Source: Rhodococcus globerulus NBRC 14531
Lineage (GTDB): Bacteria > Actinomycetota > Actinomycetes > Mycobacteriales > Mycobacteriaceae
Direction of reading: 5' to 3'
Length of the DNA: 64,000 bases
NCBI RefSeq assembly: GCF_001894805.1
Contig: NZ_BCWX01000010.1
Location: 1-64,000 of the forward strand
In this document: piece after piece, positions 9,601-17,250 of the stretch
How the letters are laid out: each line of letters starts with the position of its first letter
Position numbering within the stretch: position 1 is the stretch's first letter
The notes under the pieces: generated by a model
Told to the model about the DNA's origin: nothing
What the model saw: the letters and a program-made list of their open reading frames with translations, nothing else
The model's database searches: none
Program-made: the position numbers and the translations under genes

Positions 9601-10518
9601 CTCGCGGCCTTCGACGGCCAGGCGTTCGGCCAACTCGGGCGGGCAGGCTTCACCGCCGAAGATCAGGAGGCGGACAGCTTCGAGGGCCTCGGCCGGCCAC
9701 AACGACGCCAACGTGGGAACAGTGGAGACGATGCTGACGTCGCGGGAGACCAGCCACGGCCCGAGGTCCATGCCACTGCGCACGAGTGATCGTGGTGCGG
9801 GAACCAGGCAGGCGGCATGACGCCACGCGAGCCACATTTCCTCACACGACGCGTCGAAGGCGACGGACAGTCCCGCGAGAACACGGTCACCGGGCCCGAT
9901 CGGCTCGTCCTGAAGGAACATGCGGGCCTCGGCGTCGACAAACGCTGCGGCATTGAGGTGGGTGACGGCGACGCCCTTGGGTGTGCCGGTGGACCCGGAG
10001 GTGAAGATGATCCAGGCGTCGTCTTCGGGCAGGGGATCGCGCACGGGTGGGTGCTCCAGCCGCTTCGGTGCCGTGCCAGGCCCGATGCCGTCACCCGTGA
10101 TGATCGCGGCTACCTGGGCTTCACCGAAAACGAGTTCGGCGCGCTCTTCCGGATCATCGGCGTCGACGGGTACGTAGGCAGCGCCGGCCGCGAGGATCGA
10201 CAGGATTGCCACGTACAGCGAACGCGAACCGGACGGCATCCGGATGCCGACGCGATCACCCGCGCCGACTCCGGCATCGGCGAGCCAGCGCGCGCCCTGT
10301 TCGATTTCGCCCAGCAGTTCGGCGTACGACAGCGTCGTCTCACCGTCGTCGATGGCAGGTGCTTCGGGGTTGGCCTGCGCGGATGCCCGCACGATGTCGA
10401 TGAGGGTGCGCGGCGCAGGTGCCTGCGTCGAGCGGAGAAATACGGACGGAATCCCGAAAGACGATTCCGTTTCCGCGTGCGGCTGGAGTGGCAAACCCGT
10501 TGATCCTGTTCTGCTCAT
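6601..10518 (-). CDS. Pls/PosA-family single-module non-ribosomal peptide synthetase (poly-lysine synthetase-like)
   Basis: The 1305-aa protein contains an adenylation domain (about residues 35-515) with its core motifs: FTSGSTGTPKGVAVTH, NTYGPTEAT, YRSGDLVRL, QGRADDQVKLGGRRIELGEV and SGKVDRNALP. A carrier domain follows, with the phosphopantetheine serine at Ser555 (GGGSLS). The C-terminal ~700 residues alternate three pairs of membrane helices with three left-handed beta-helix acyltransferase-like domains, as in epsilon-poly-L-lysine synthetase. There is no condensation or thioesterase domain. The binding-pocket residues read approximately D-A-E-S-I-G-T-V-V, close to a published lysine code as I recall it, so a cationic amino acid is the predicted substrate. 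The protein should sit in the inner membrane. The M1 peptidase overlaps its 3' end. Confidence 0.9.
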   Translation of the reverse strand: MSRTGSTGLPLQPHAETESSFGIPSVFLRSTQAPAPRTLIDIVRASAQANPEAPAIDDGETTLSYAELLGEIEQGARWLADAGVGAGDRVGIRMPSGSRSLYVAILSILAAGAAYVPVDADDPEERAELVFGEAQVAAIITGDGIGPGTAPKRLEHPPVRDPLPEDDAWIIFTSGSTGTPKGVAVTHLNAAAFVDAEARMFLQDEPIGPGDRVLAGLSVAFDASCEEMWLAWRHAACLVPAPRSLVRSGMDLGPWLVSRDVSIVSTVPTLASLWPAEALEAVRLLIFGGEACPPELAERLAVEGREVWNTYGPTEATVVACGALMDGKSPVSIGLPLDGWDLAVVDAQNNPVAVGEVGELVIGGVGLARYLDPAKDAEKYASMPSLGWERAYRSGDLVRLELEGLMFQGRADDQVKLGGRRIELGEVDNALQNLPGVSGAAAAVKKTAAGNQILVGYIASTDPDFDLKAAHATLSEQLPAALVPRLALMDELPTRTSGKVDRNALPWPLPGAGEDAGAALGLDGTAAWVAGLWGSILGAQITGLDNDFFEVGGGSLSAAQLVTALRERFPEVTVAQLYDHPRLGSLAEYLDELAPTETVEPRIVTPTPLKTQLAQVAATVPITTLAGLQWVTWIAIANNVLAWFVDVSWAPTVSWWWILLAFLVFITPIGRMTIAVIGTRALLRNLQPGTYPRGGSEHMRLWIAQRLTEASGAANLSGAPWMLYYARALGADIGHGVDLHTLPPVTGMLELGDGCSVEPEVDLSGHWIDGDLIHIGEIKIGAGASIGSRSTLLPGARVGRGAVVEPGSAVFGRVKANQQWAGSPATKVGKANHPWPSEHPKRAPGWVPVYGITSVFLAGVPIFALVAGIVLIGWWIRNTETLGSAIAQSLIMLPFATILSLLVFAVITLVSVRLLSIGLTEGYHPVRSRIGWQVWATERLLDSARTFLFPLYASLLTPGWLRLLGAKIGKNVEASTVLLLPKFTTVADGAFLADDTMVASYGLGGGWMHIEHAKIGKRAFLGNSGMTAPGRRVPKNGLVAVLSATPSKAKSGSSWLGSPPVRLRRAVGDTDAARTFNPPTRLKIARGVVETCRLIPVMVTFGIGLGVLFALEALAGAVGFWFAALLSGVVLLIAGAVAGTITVAAKWLVVGKIKKVEHPLWSSFVWRNEVADAFVETVAAPWFARAATGTAVLNIFLRGLGAKIGKGVWCESYWLPEADLVTLGDGATVERGCVVQTHLFHDRIMAMDTVTLGAGATLGPHCVALPAAGIGAGATVGPASLVMRGDTVPPSTRWQGNPIAPWAAS

Positions 10519-10612
10519 GAATCTCAGTCGTGCGACCTGTCGAGTTGTTATCTCATGACAAGTTTGCGAGTTGGTGAACAGTTCTGCCTAATGCAACATG
10601 CCGACGCGGCGC

Positions 10613-12466
10613 TTATTCCGAGTTTGTGACGCTCTGCAGGTGCCCTTCAGCCGAATCGGCGAACTCCGGAGTGTCGAACACTTCGCCGCCCAGCGGATCG
10701 ACGGCACGAGAATCTGCGGAGATGTCGACGACGCCGGTATCCGGGTTGATGTTGACCGCGTGCTGCGGGACTTCGTGGACTGCGACGAACATGTGGGTGT
10801 CACTCGGATCAGTGGTGATTCCTGATTGCGACGGCGTCAGCCCGGCGAAGCTCGACGAGATGTTCAGATCACGCAATCGTTTGGTCGACGGTTGTGGCAC
10901 ATCGACCGAGCTGTTCGTAGTCGAGATCCGCAAGTACCGGGGAGCCGCGGCAACCTCGTATCGGAACGCCTTGAGCATCGACAGGCACGCCAGCACCATG
11001 ATGATCGAGAACGGCACAGCCGTCGCGATAGCCACGGTTTGCAGGGCGGTCAGTGATCCACTGCCGCCGACAAGAAGCAGAACAGCTGCGGCGGCGCCGG
11101 ACAGGAAGGTCCAGTAGACCCGGGTGATCTTGGATGTCTCGAGATTGCCGCCCGTCGCGAGAATGTCGATGACGATCGAGCCCGAGTCGGCCGACGTCAC
11201 GAAGAAGAACACGATGACAACGATGGCGAGAATACTCGAGATCGTGCCGAGCGGAAGACCGTCGAGCAGCGTGAACAGCGACGTGTTGGTATCGACGGCG
11301 CCGGACGCGTCGAGCATGGTGCCCTCGTTGCGCTGACGCAGGATGCCGGAGTTGCCGAAGATCGTGAACCACAGCGAACCGACGAGTGTGGGCGCGAGCA
11401 GAACACCGAACACAAATTCACGGATGGTGCGTCCACGCGAAATGCGGGCGATGAACATGCCGACAAACGGCGCCCAACTCATCCACCATCCCCAGTAGAA
11501 GATCGTCCACGCGCCGGCCCAGCCGTCGTCGGCAAACGGTGAGGTACGCAGCATCAGTTCCGGAAGAGCCTGAACGTAGCCGCCGAGGTTCTGCACCCAG
11601 GACTGCAGGAGGAACAGCGTGGGGCCGAGGATCAGCACGAACAGAGCCAGAACCGCGGCCAGGATCATGTTGATGTTGGAGAGCCACTTCAGTCCCTTGG
11701 TGACGCCGGAGACCACGGAGAAAGTAGCCATACCTGTCACGATGACAATGATGGCGATGACCAACCAGTTGTCGGTCTCCACCCAGCCGAGGTAGTCGAG
11801 GCCGGCGGTAATCTGCTGAACACCGAATCCGAGCGAGGTAGCGACGCCGAACAGGGTGCCGACGATCGCAACGACGTCGATGGCGTGCCCGATCTTGCCC
11901 TCGATGCGGGCGCGTCCGAGCAGGGGTTCGAGGAGCCAGCGGATCGACAGCGGGCGACCCTTGCGGTAGGTCATGTACGCCAGTCCGAGGCCGACGACAA
12001 CGTAGATTGCCCACGCGTGCAGGCCCCAGTGGAACATCGTCAGTTCCATTGCCTGATTTGCGGCCGCGTCGGTCGATCCTGCTACCCGGCCCGCGACCGG
12101 CGGGTCCACGTAGTGCGAAAGTGGTTCTGCCACTCCGTAAAACACCAGACCGATGCCCATGCCTGCACTGAAGAGCATGGCAAACCAGGACATCATGCCG
12201 AACTCGGGCTGTTCGTCGTCGCGGCCGAGTCTGATGTTGCCGATCCGGCTGATCGCGCAGTAGAGCGCAAAGACCACAAATCCGGTGGCAGACAGGATGT
12301 ACCACCAGCCGACACCATCGGTGATGGCGTTGTTGAGGCTCTGGAAGGCGTCGGACGCAGTCCCGGAGTAGATCACAGCAAAGGCGATCAACCCGAAGAT
12401 CACTATCGATGCCGGGACGAATACGGGTTTCCGTAGTCCCCTCCACGCGTTTTTGACCGCAGTCAT
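10613..12466 (-). CDS. BCCT-family betaine/choline/carnitine transporter
   Basis: The 617-aa protein has about 12 membrane segments, the GMGIG stretch of Na+-coupled BCCT carriers (in SAGMGIGLVFYGVAEPL), and the family signature WWMSWAPFVGMFIARISRGR. A hydrophilic C-terminal tail of ~100 residues may act as an osmosensory domain, as in BetP. It lies upstream of the synthetase gene on the same strand with a 94-base gap, so co-transcription is possible but not shown. Expected role: uptake of glycine betaine or a related trimethylammonium compound. Confidence 0.9.
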   Translation of the reverse strand: MTAVKNAWRGLRKPVFVPASIVIFGLIAFAVIYSGTASDAFQSLNNAITDGVGWWYILSATGFVVFALYCAISRIGNIRLGRDDEQPEFGMMSWFAMLFSAGMGIGLVFYGVAEPLSHYVDPPVAGRVAGSTDAAANQAMELTMFHWGLHAWAIYVVVGLGLAYMTYRKGRPLSIRWLLEPLLGRARIEGKIGHAIDVVAIVGTLFGVATSLGFGVQQITAGLDYLGWVETDNWLVIAIIVIVTGMATFSVVSGVTKGLKWLSNINMILAAVLALFVLILGPTLFLLQSWVQNLGGYVQALPELMLRTSPFADDGWAGAWTIFYWGWWMSWAPFVGMFIARISRGRTIREFVFGVLLAPTLVGSLWFTIFGNSGILRQRNEGTMLDASGAVDTNTSLFTLLDGLPLGTISSILAIVVIVFFFVTSADSGSIVIDILATGGNLETSKITRVYWTFLSGAAAAVLLLVGGSGSLTALQTVAIATAVPFSIIMVLACLSMLKAFRYEVAAAPRYLRISTTNSSVDVPQPSTKRLRDLNISSSFAGLTPSQSGITTDPSDTHMFVAVHEVPQHAVNINPDTGVVDISADSRAVDPLGGEVFDTPEFADSAEGHLQSVTNSE

Positions 12467-12971
12467 CTCGCTCCTTCACACAGTTCAGCGTTCTTGTCGC
12501 ACTCCGGCGACATCGTCGACGCGCTCAGCCCTCGTACGGCGGCCACAGGTCACGTAGGTGGGCATGCGCTCGCACCATCGCAGTAAAGACCGGGCTATTG
12601 CTTTGCAATTCAACGTAGCTGCGCAGTTCTGGCGACTCAAATGAATGAAAGATGGTGCAGTGTTGACGAATCTGCCGGTCTTGTTCGACTATCGATCTGT
12701 ATTTTGTTGCTGTTTAAGGATTCTCGTAATCGTTTGCTCGAAATCTGTTCGAATCTCTCTGGAATGCAAGGAATGAAGGGTCAATGCGAGATTCGGAACG
12801 AATCGTATTTGTCAAACTCGGTGAATGATTCTGTAGGTCAAGCGCTTATGGCCCGTGAAGGCTCCTCGGAAGGTTGCGGTGCCACGGAGGCCGAAACGTT
12901 ACCGTGATGGTGGTCACCACGAAGAGATGTCGGGCGATTTGTCGGAGTCGAGAGCGTGTTCTGCGTTGGGG
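12467..12971. other. Intergenic region, no supported gene
   Basis: About 500 bases separate the transporter start from the promoter of the riboswitch gene. The stretch around 12600-12840 is visibly richer in A+T than its surroundings, and GTGGTCACCAC at about 12912 is a small inverted repeat. Short open frames here lack ribosome-binding sites and normal composition, and I see no convincing gene. Confidence 0.6.
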
Positions 12972-13000
12972 TTGACAAGCCGGTTGACTCCTGCCATTCT
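12972..13000 (+). promoter_or_regulatory. Predicted promoter of the riboswitch-controlled gene
   Basis: TTGACA at 12972-12977 is followed after 17 bases by a weak -10 candidate, CATTCT, at 12995-13000. Transcription would start about 7 bases later, at the 5' edge of the riboswitch. Confidence 0.5.
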
Positions 13001-13006
13001 CGTTTG

Positions 13007-13090
13007 CAGGTCACGAGTACCAGTGTTCAGCCCCGGCTTGCTGGTCGGCAACCCTCCTCCGCGGTGGGGTGCTCCGGGTGACGACCCGGC
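13007..13090 (+). ncRNA. SAM riboswitch, SAM-IV-like (SAM-I/SAM-IV clan)
   Basis: The sequence contains the conserved blocks of the actinobacterial SAM-IV aptamer: GGTCACGAG, CAGCCCCGGCTTGCTGG, GGCAACCCTCC, GCGGTGGGGTGC and CCGGGTGACGACC. P1 pairs GGTC (13009-13012) with GACC (13083-13086). CCAG and CTGG flank the next stem, and a CCCCGG/CCGGG pairing is available for a pseudoknot. No strong terminator follows, so control is probably at translation initiation. A later stem, GGACTC with GAGTCC near 13149-13154, lies just before the ribosome-binding site and may be part of the switch. Class assignment rests on remembered consensus. Confidence 0.78.
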
Positions 13091-13177
13091 TGTATCCGAA
13101 AACGGATTCGGCAAGCGCGGACTCTTCCGGGGACATCACCCGAACGAATGAGTCCTTGAACGTGAGGATTGTCTTCG

Positions 13178-14500
13178 ATGACTGCTGTTCTGAGTGCCGA
13201 TACCTGCACCGCTCCCATTGCCAAGGTTTCTGGCGCCGACCTACAGGTTCCCCTCGTCCAGGGTGGTGAGTGTTCCTACGCGAACTTCGACTACGCAGCG
13301 AGCGCGCCCGCATTGGCCCAGGTCACCGATCGCATTGCGGAACTTCTTCCCACGTACGCCAGCGTTCACCGCGGTGCCGGATACGCCTCCCGGATCTCCA
13401 CGCTGACCTACGAGAACGCTCGCGAATCGGTTGCTCGCTTCGTGAACTGCGCTGACGATCAGGTTGTCGTCTTCACCCGCAACACCACGGACTCGCTCAA
13501 TCTTCTCGCTCAGTCCGTGCCCGGCAGCACCGTCGTTCTCGACGTCGAGCATCACGCAAACCTGTTGCCCTGGAACGACGCTCGCATCGTCACGGCCGCC
13601 GATACCGTCGAAGAGACCATCGAGCGCCTGATTGCGGAACTGTGCACCAAGCCCGCCGCGCTCCTCGCCATCACGGGAGCGTCCAACGTGACCGGCGAGA
13701 TCCTGCCGATCGCACGCCTCGCGGACATTGCACACCGTTGTGGTGCACGCATCCTCGTCGACGCCGCTCAGTTGGCTCCCCATCGTCGTATCGATCTGCA
13801 GGAATGCGGAGTCGACTACCTCGCGTTCTCGGGTCACAAGCTGTACGCACCGTTCGGTGCCGGCGTCCTCGTCGGTCGCCGCGACTGGCTCGACGAGGCC
13901 AAGCCGTACCTTGCCGGTGGCGGCGCTGTCCGTGAGGTGACGCTGGAATCCACCGAGTGGGCCTGTGCTCCCGCCCGTCACGAGGCCGGTTCGCCCAACG
14001 TCCTCGGTGCTGCTGCAATCGCCGCAGCCTGCGACGCACTGACCGCGCTCGACTTCGACGCCATCTCGGAGCACGAGAAGGCGCTCACCGCTCAGTTGAC
14101 CGACGGACTGGCCGCCATCGCCGGCGTCAACTTGCTCCGGTTGTGGGCCGATGCTCCCGACGCCGTCGGAATCGTCACCTTCACGGTCGACGGCTACGAG
14201 GCCGGCGAGGTTGCCGCATTCCTCTCCGCAGAACACGGCATCGGCGTCCGCGACGGACGCTTCTGCGCGCACCCGCTGCTCTCGCGTCTCGGCCTGTCCG
14301 GCGGTGCCGTGCGCGCCAGCCTCGGGTTGGGCAGCAGCTCCGACGACGTCACCCGCCTGATCAACGCCGTGAGCATCCTGGTTTCGAATCAGCGTGATTG
14401 GAACTACGAAAAGACCGCCGGTGCATGGAATCCCGTGCCCGAGACCCGCACTTTCCTTGGTGGCACCGCCGGCGACGCCGGCGCAGCCGAATGCGTCTGA
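13178..14500 (+). CDS. Class V aminotransferase/cysteine desulfurase-like PLP enzyme
   Basis: The 440-aa protein has the fold-type I cysteine desulfurase layout: histidines in LDVEHHANLLPWN, PLP Schiff-base lysine Lys221 in FSGHKLYAPFGAG, and a candidate active-site cysteine Cys363 in GRFCAHPLL. It resembles SufS/Csd-type enzymes that release sulfur from cysteine, but it stands outside any suf operon. The ATG at 13178 is chosen over TTG 13169 because GAGG (13164-13167) is well placed. Position under a SAM riboswitch implies a role in sulfur or methionine supply, for example using an alternative sulfur amino acid. The exact reaction is not determinable here. Confidence 0.85.
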   Translation: MTAVLSADTCTAPIAKVSGADLQVPLVQGGECSYANFDYAASAPALAQVTDRIAELLPTYASVHRGAGYASRISTLTYENARESVARFVNCADDQVVVFTRNTTDSLNLLAQSVPGSTVVLDVEHHANLLPWNDARIVTAADTVEETIERLIAELCTKPAALLAITGASNVTGEILPIARLADIAHRCGARILVDAAQLAPHRRIDLQECGVDYLAFSGHKLYAPFGAGVLVGRRDWLDEAKPYLAGGGAVREVTLESTEWACAPARHEAGSPNVLGAAAIAAACDALTALDFDAISEHEKALTAQLTDGLAAIAGVNLLRLWADAPDAVGIVTFTVDGYEAGEVAAFLSAEHGIGVRDGRFCAHPLLSRLGLSGGAVRASLGLGSSSDDVTRLINAVSILVSNQRDWNYEKTAGAWNPVPETRTFLGGTAGDAGAAECV

Positions 14501-14630
14501 GCCCACATCCGGATGCACTGATCGAAATAGGCAACTAACATGGCAGACATGACAACTGCGACGTTTGGAATGTGTACGAGCTGACGATCGTCTCGCGCTC
14601 ACCCCTCCCTCCATACTTTCGGAGAAACAC

Positions 14631-15245
14631 ATGTCTTCTATCGCATCTCATTCCCTGCATGTAGCTGTTGAACTCACCGGATTCGGCCACCACCCCGCCG
14701 CCGAAGGAGCTCCTGGAAACCTTCCGCTCATCGGCGCGGATTACTGGGTGGATCTCACCGAAGGTGACACCCTTCTCGATCTAACGGCCTTCCCTGTCAA
14801 TGTCATTCGTATCCGGGCCAGCGACCTGCGCGATGCGCAGGCTCAGCGCGCCCAGATTCGTGCAGCGATCGCCGAGGACGGCCGCGATCCCGACTCTGTT
14901 GCAGTGTTGGTCGATCTCGAAGTTCTGATCGCTCCGGAAGCACGGGCCGCGCGTAAAGAGTTGGCGCAGTTGGACAGTGCGCTGAACGTCCCGCGAGTCC
15001 CGGCGTCGCTGCATTACGTCGGTACGCCGTCCGGGCTCGGCAGTTTGATTGCCGATATTCGAGCTGCCGACGTCGCAGACGGTGTGACTTTGCTCCCGTT
15101 GTCGTTGCCTCGAACCCTCGAACATCTTGTCGGCGAAACCATTCCGTGGCTGCAGTCGCGGGGATTGGTGACTCCGGCCACCGCTGTCGACGAAGTTCTC
15201 GGTCGCTTCGGATTGCCCCAGCGTCAGCGCACTCTCGCGTCCTGA
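14631..15245 (+). CDS. Shortened luciferase-like (LLM) monooxygenase-related protein
   Basis: The 204-aa product starts like flavin-dependent LLM oxidoreductases (AVELTGFGHHPAAEGAP, then a YWVDL motif) and ends like them (GTPSGLGSLIADIRAADVAD, then LPRTLEHLVGETIPWLQSRG). The central half of the TIM barrel found in 350-450-aa relatives is missing. The frame is intact and the composition normal, so this looks like a compact paralogue rather than a fresh deletion. GGAGA at 14621-14625 precedes the ATG. Being downstream of the SAM-controlled gene, it may belong to sulfur metabolism. Whether it still binds FMN is doubtful. Confidence 0.65.
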   Translation: MSSIASHSLHVAVELTGFGHHPAAEGAPGNLPLIGADYWVDLTEGDTLLDLTAFPVNVIRIRASDLRDAQAQRAQIRAAIAEDGRDPDSVAVLVDLEVLIAPEARAARKELAQLDSALNVPRVPASLHYVGTPSGLGSLIADIRAADVADGVTLLPLSLPRTLEHLVGETIPWLQSRGLVTPATAVDEVLGRFGLPQRQRTLAS

Positions 15246-16102
15246 TCACCGATTGCATCTGCGTACAGGTGGAACAGCGAGGGTAGTTGGTCGGCGCCGT
15301 CCACCTGTGCCAGAAGTGTCCAGCACTGCGCAGTGATCGACCGCGCTCTCTTGCCGATCCAGTTGGTGGGCAGTAGTTCCGGTGGCAGGAGCGGATCGGG
15401 TTCCATCGCTCGCGTGAATTCCGCGGCGAGTTCGACGGTCATCGTGACGGCATCGGTGGCAGTGAAGGCTGAGGTGTTCCGCAGTTTTTGCAGGCGCGCG
15501 GTCGCCACGTTCAGTAGCTGATCGTATCCGGCCGCAATCTGATCCAGTGGCCACAATTGTGCGGCAATCTTCGACGGGTCTTCGAGGGTGCCCACTTTCA
15601 GGTCGCGAGTGGTCAGCGAAGACAGATACTGTTCGACGTCGAGTTGGGCGGCCGCATCGAGAACATAGGGTTCCCACGCGTGCGGCGAGACGTACAAGCC
15701 GCCCTGCACCAGGGCTCCACCGAGATAGGTCACCCTGGTGCGCAGTGCATCTCGCGCTTTCCGCGACGACTCCGGAATTGCGAATCCCACCACATGCCAG
15801 CGCCCATCCCACGGCGCCTCGGTGCCTCGATCTTGTTGAAAGGCGAGCCGAACGAACTCGACGTCGGGTTCCATCTCCCGCACGGCTTTCGCGGTTGCCC
15901 GCAGCGTGGCCTTGCGCCCACGCCCCTCCTGTGTGAACTTTCCCTCGGCGACCAACCGCTTGATGCACAGTCGAACCTGCTGGTCCGTCATGTCGAGGGC
16001 GCCGGCGGTGGCATACAGGGTGTGCCCGTCGACAGTTCCGTCTGCGCGCAGAAGTCCCTCGATCAGAATCCGCGTGGGTACGTCGACAGCTGTGTCGGTC
16101 AT
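15224..16102 (-). CDS. PaaX-family transcriptional regulator
   Basis: The 292-aa protein has an N-terminal winged helix (about residues 10-75: GALDMTDQQVRLCIKRLVAEG), a central PaaX domain and a helical PaaX C-terminal domain. Founding members repress phenylacetate catabolism in response to phenylacetyl-CoA, but no paa genes are present here. The ATG at 16102 is preferred over an upstream start at 16156 because AAAGGG lies a suitable distance before it. Its 3' end overlaps the convergent LLM-like gene by 22 bases. It is divergent from the hydrolase gene at 16198 and may control it. Confidence 0.82.
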   Translation of the reverse strand: MTDTAVDVPTRILIEGLLRADGTVDGHTLYATAGALDMTDQQVRLCIKRLVAEGKFTQEGRGRKATLRATAKAVREMEPDVEFVRLAFQQDRGTEAPWDGRWHVVGFAIPESSRKARDALRTRVTYLGGALVQGGLYVSPHAWEPYVLDAAAQLDVEQYLSSLTTRDLKVGTLEDPSKIAAQLWPLDQIAAGYDQLLNVATARLQKLRNTSAFTATDAVTMTVELAAEFTRAMEPDPLLPPELLPTNWIGKRARSITAQCWTLLAQVDGADQLPSLFHLYADAIGDQDARVR

Positions 16103-16160
16103 TGCCCGGCCCTTTCTTTTCTTATCGACATCTTCGCCCCTAACTGTACTATCCAATTAG

Positions 16161-16172
16161 AAACGATCGTTT
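16161..16172. promoter_or_regulatory. Perfect palindrome in the PaaX/hydrolase divergent region
   Basis: AAACGATCGTTT is a perfect 12-bp palindrome midway between the two divergent starts. It is a candidate operator for the PaaX-family protein or for a TetR-type repressor encoded elsewhere. Confidence 0.45.
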
Positions 16173-16197
16173 GACATTCGTACGTTAGGGCGGGGAG

Positions 16198-17250
16198 ATG
16201 GCGGTGCAATCGGTGAGCGAGAGGACGAACATCCCACGTTTACGCAGGTGGGTGATCACTTCTCTGGGGGTGGTCGTTCTACTGATCATTGGTCTAGTCG
16301 GCTGGACCCTGTACCAAGACACCTACGACATCCGTGAGGAAAAAGTGACGATCACCGGGGGATTGGTGCCGCTTCAGGGAGTCCTGGCACTTCCCGATCG
16401 CGGTGACGGTCCCTTCGGGCTCGTGGTTTTCGTCCACGGAGACGGACCGATCGATGCAACACACGAGACCTTCTACCGGCCGTTCTGGGAGTCGTTCGCG
16501 CAGGCAGGCTACGCGTCACTTTCGTGGGACAAGCCGGGGGTCAACGGGGCGCCGGGCAATTGGCTGGATCAGAGCATGGATGATCGAGCCGCGGAGACAG
16601 AAGCGGCGATCGAGTGGGCGCGGGGACGCTCGGATATCGATCCGGCTCGCATCGGCCTGTGGGGTGCAAGTCAGGCAGGCTGGGTGATGCCCAAGGTGGT
16701 AAACCTCGATTCGGACATCGCGTTCGTCATTGCTGTGGGTCCCGCGATCAACTGGCTAGAGCAAGGTGAATTCAATACTCGTGCAGAGCTTTCCGAACGG
16801 AATGCGTCGGCCGGCGAGTTCGGGAAGGCCCGGGCCGACCGAGCGAAGAACTTGGAACAGTTGGCCAGGGACGCGTCGTTCGACGATCTCGTGGTATCCG
16901 GTGAGGCTGACGGTCTCACCGAAGATCGCTGGAACTTCATCCGGAAAAACTATCGGTCTGATGCCCGAGCCGATCTCGAAACCGTGGATGTTCCGGTGCT
17001 CTTGATTCTCGGCGGACATGACGTGAACGTCGACGTGGCAGATACGGAATCGGTGTATCGCGAATTGCTCGACTCACCAGGGCAATTGGTGGTCAAGAAG
17101 TACCCTGAAGCGACTCATTCGCTGGTGGAAAAGAACCTCGAAGACTCCGAACTGATGTCGACCCTGGTGGCCGTCCTTGCACCTCGTTCGCTCTTCGCGC
17201 CCGGGTATCTGGCGGACCAAACCGCATTCTTGGCGGGAATTCAGGGCTGA
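16198..17250 (+). CDS. Membrane-anchored alpha/beta hydrolase
   Basis: The 350-aa protein has a single N-terminal hydrophobic segment (about residues 17-37, VITSLGVVVLLIIGLVGWTL) with no clear cleavage site, suggesting an anchored, outward-facing enzyme. The hydrolase domain has the oxyanion region FVHGDGP, a nucleophile elbow GASQAG (Ser in GLWGASQAGW), an acid in GGHDVNVD and a His in ATHSLVEK. It resembles BAAT/DLH-type hydrolases. GGGGAG abuts the ATG, so the true start may be a GTG at 16204 or 16213. It is divergent from the PaaX-type gene. Confidence 0.8.
   Translation: MAVQSVSERTNIPRLRRWVITSLGVVVLLIIGLVGWTLYQDTYDIREEKVTITGGLVPLQGVLALPDRGDGPFGLVVFVHGDGPIDATHETFYRPFWESFAQAGYASLSWDKPGVNGAPGNWLDQSMDDRAAETEAAIEWARGRSDIDPARIGLWGASQAGWVMPKVVNLDSDIAFVIAVGPAINWLEQGEFNTRAELSERNASAGEFGKARADRAKNLEQLARDASFDDLVVSGEADGLTEDRWNFIRKNYRSDARADLETVDVPVLLILGGHDVNVDVADTESVYRELLDSPGQLVVKKYPEATHSLVEKNLEDSELMSTLVAVLAPRSLFAPGYLADQTAFLAGIQG

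Noticed and set aside
12641..12907. 88-codon frame in the gap before the riboswitch
   Set aside because: No ribosome-binding site, atypical composition for this genome and no recognisable sequence.
16171..16197. TTGACA at 16171 as the -35 of the hydrolase promoter
   Set aside because: A -10 at normal spacing would fall on the start codon, and no suitable hexamer is there.
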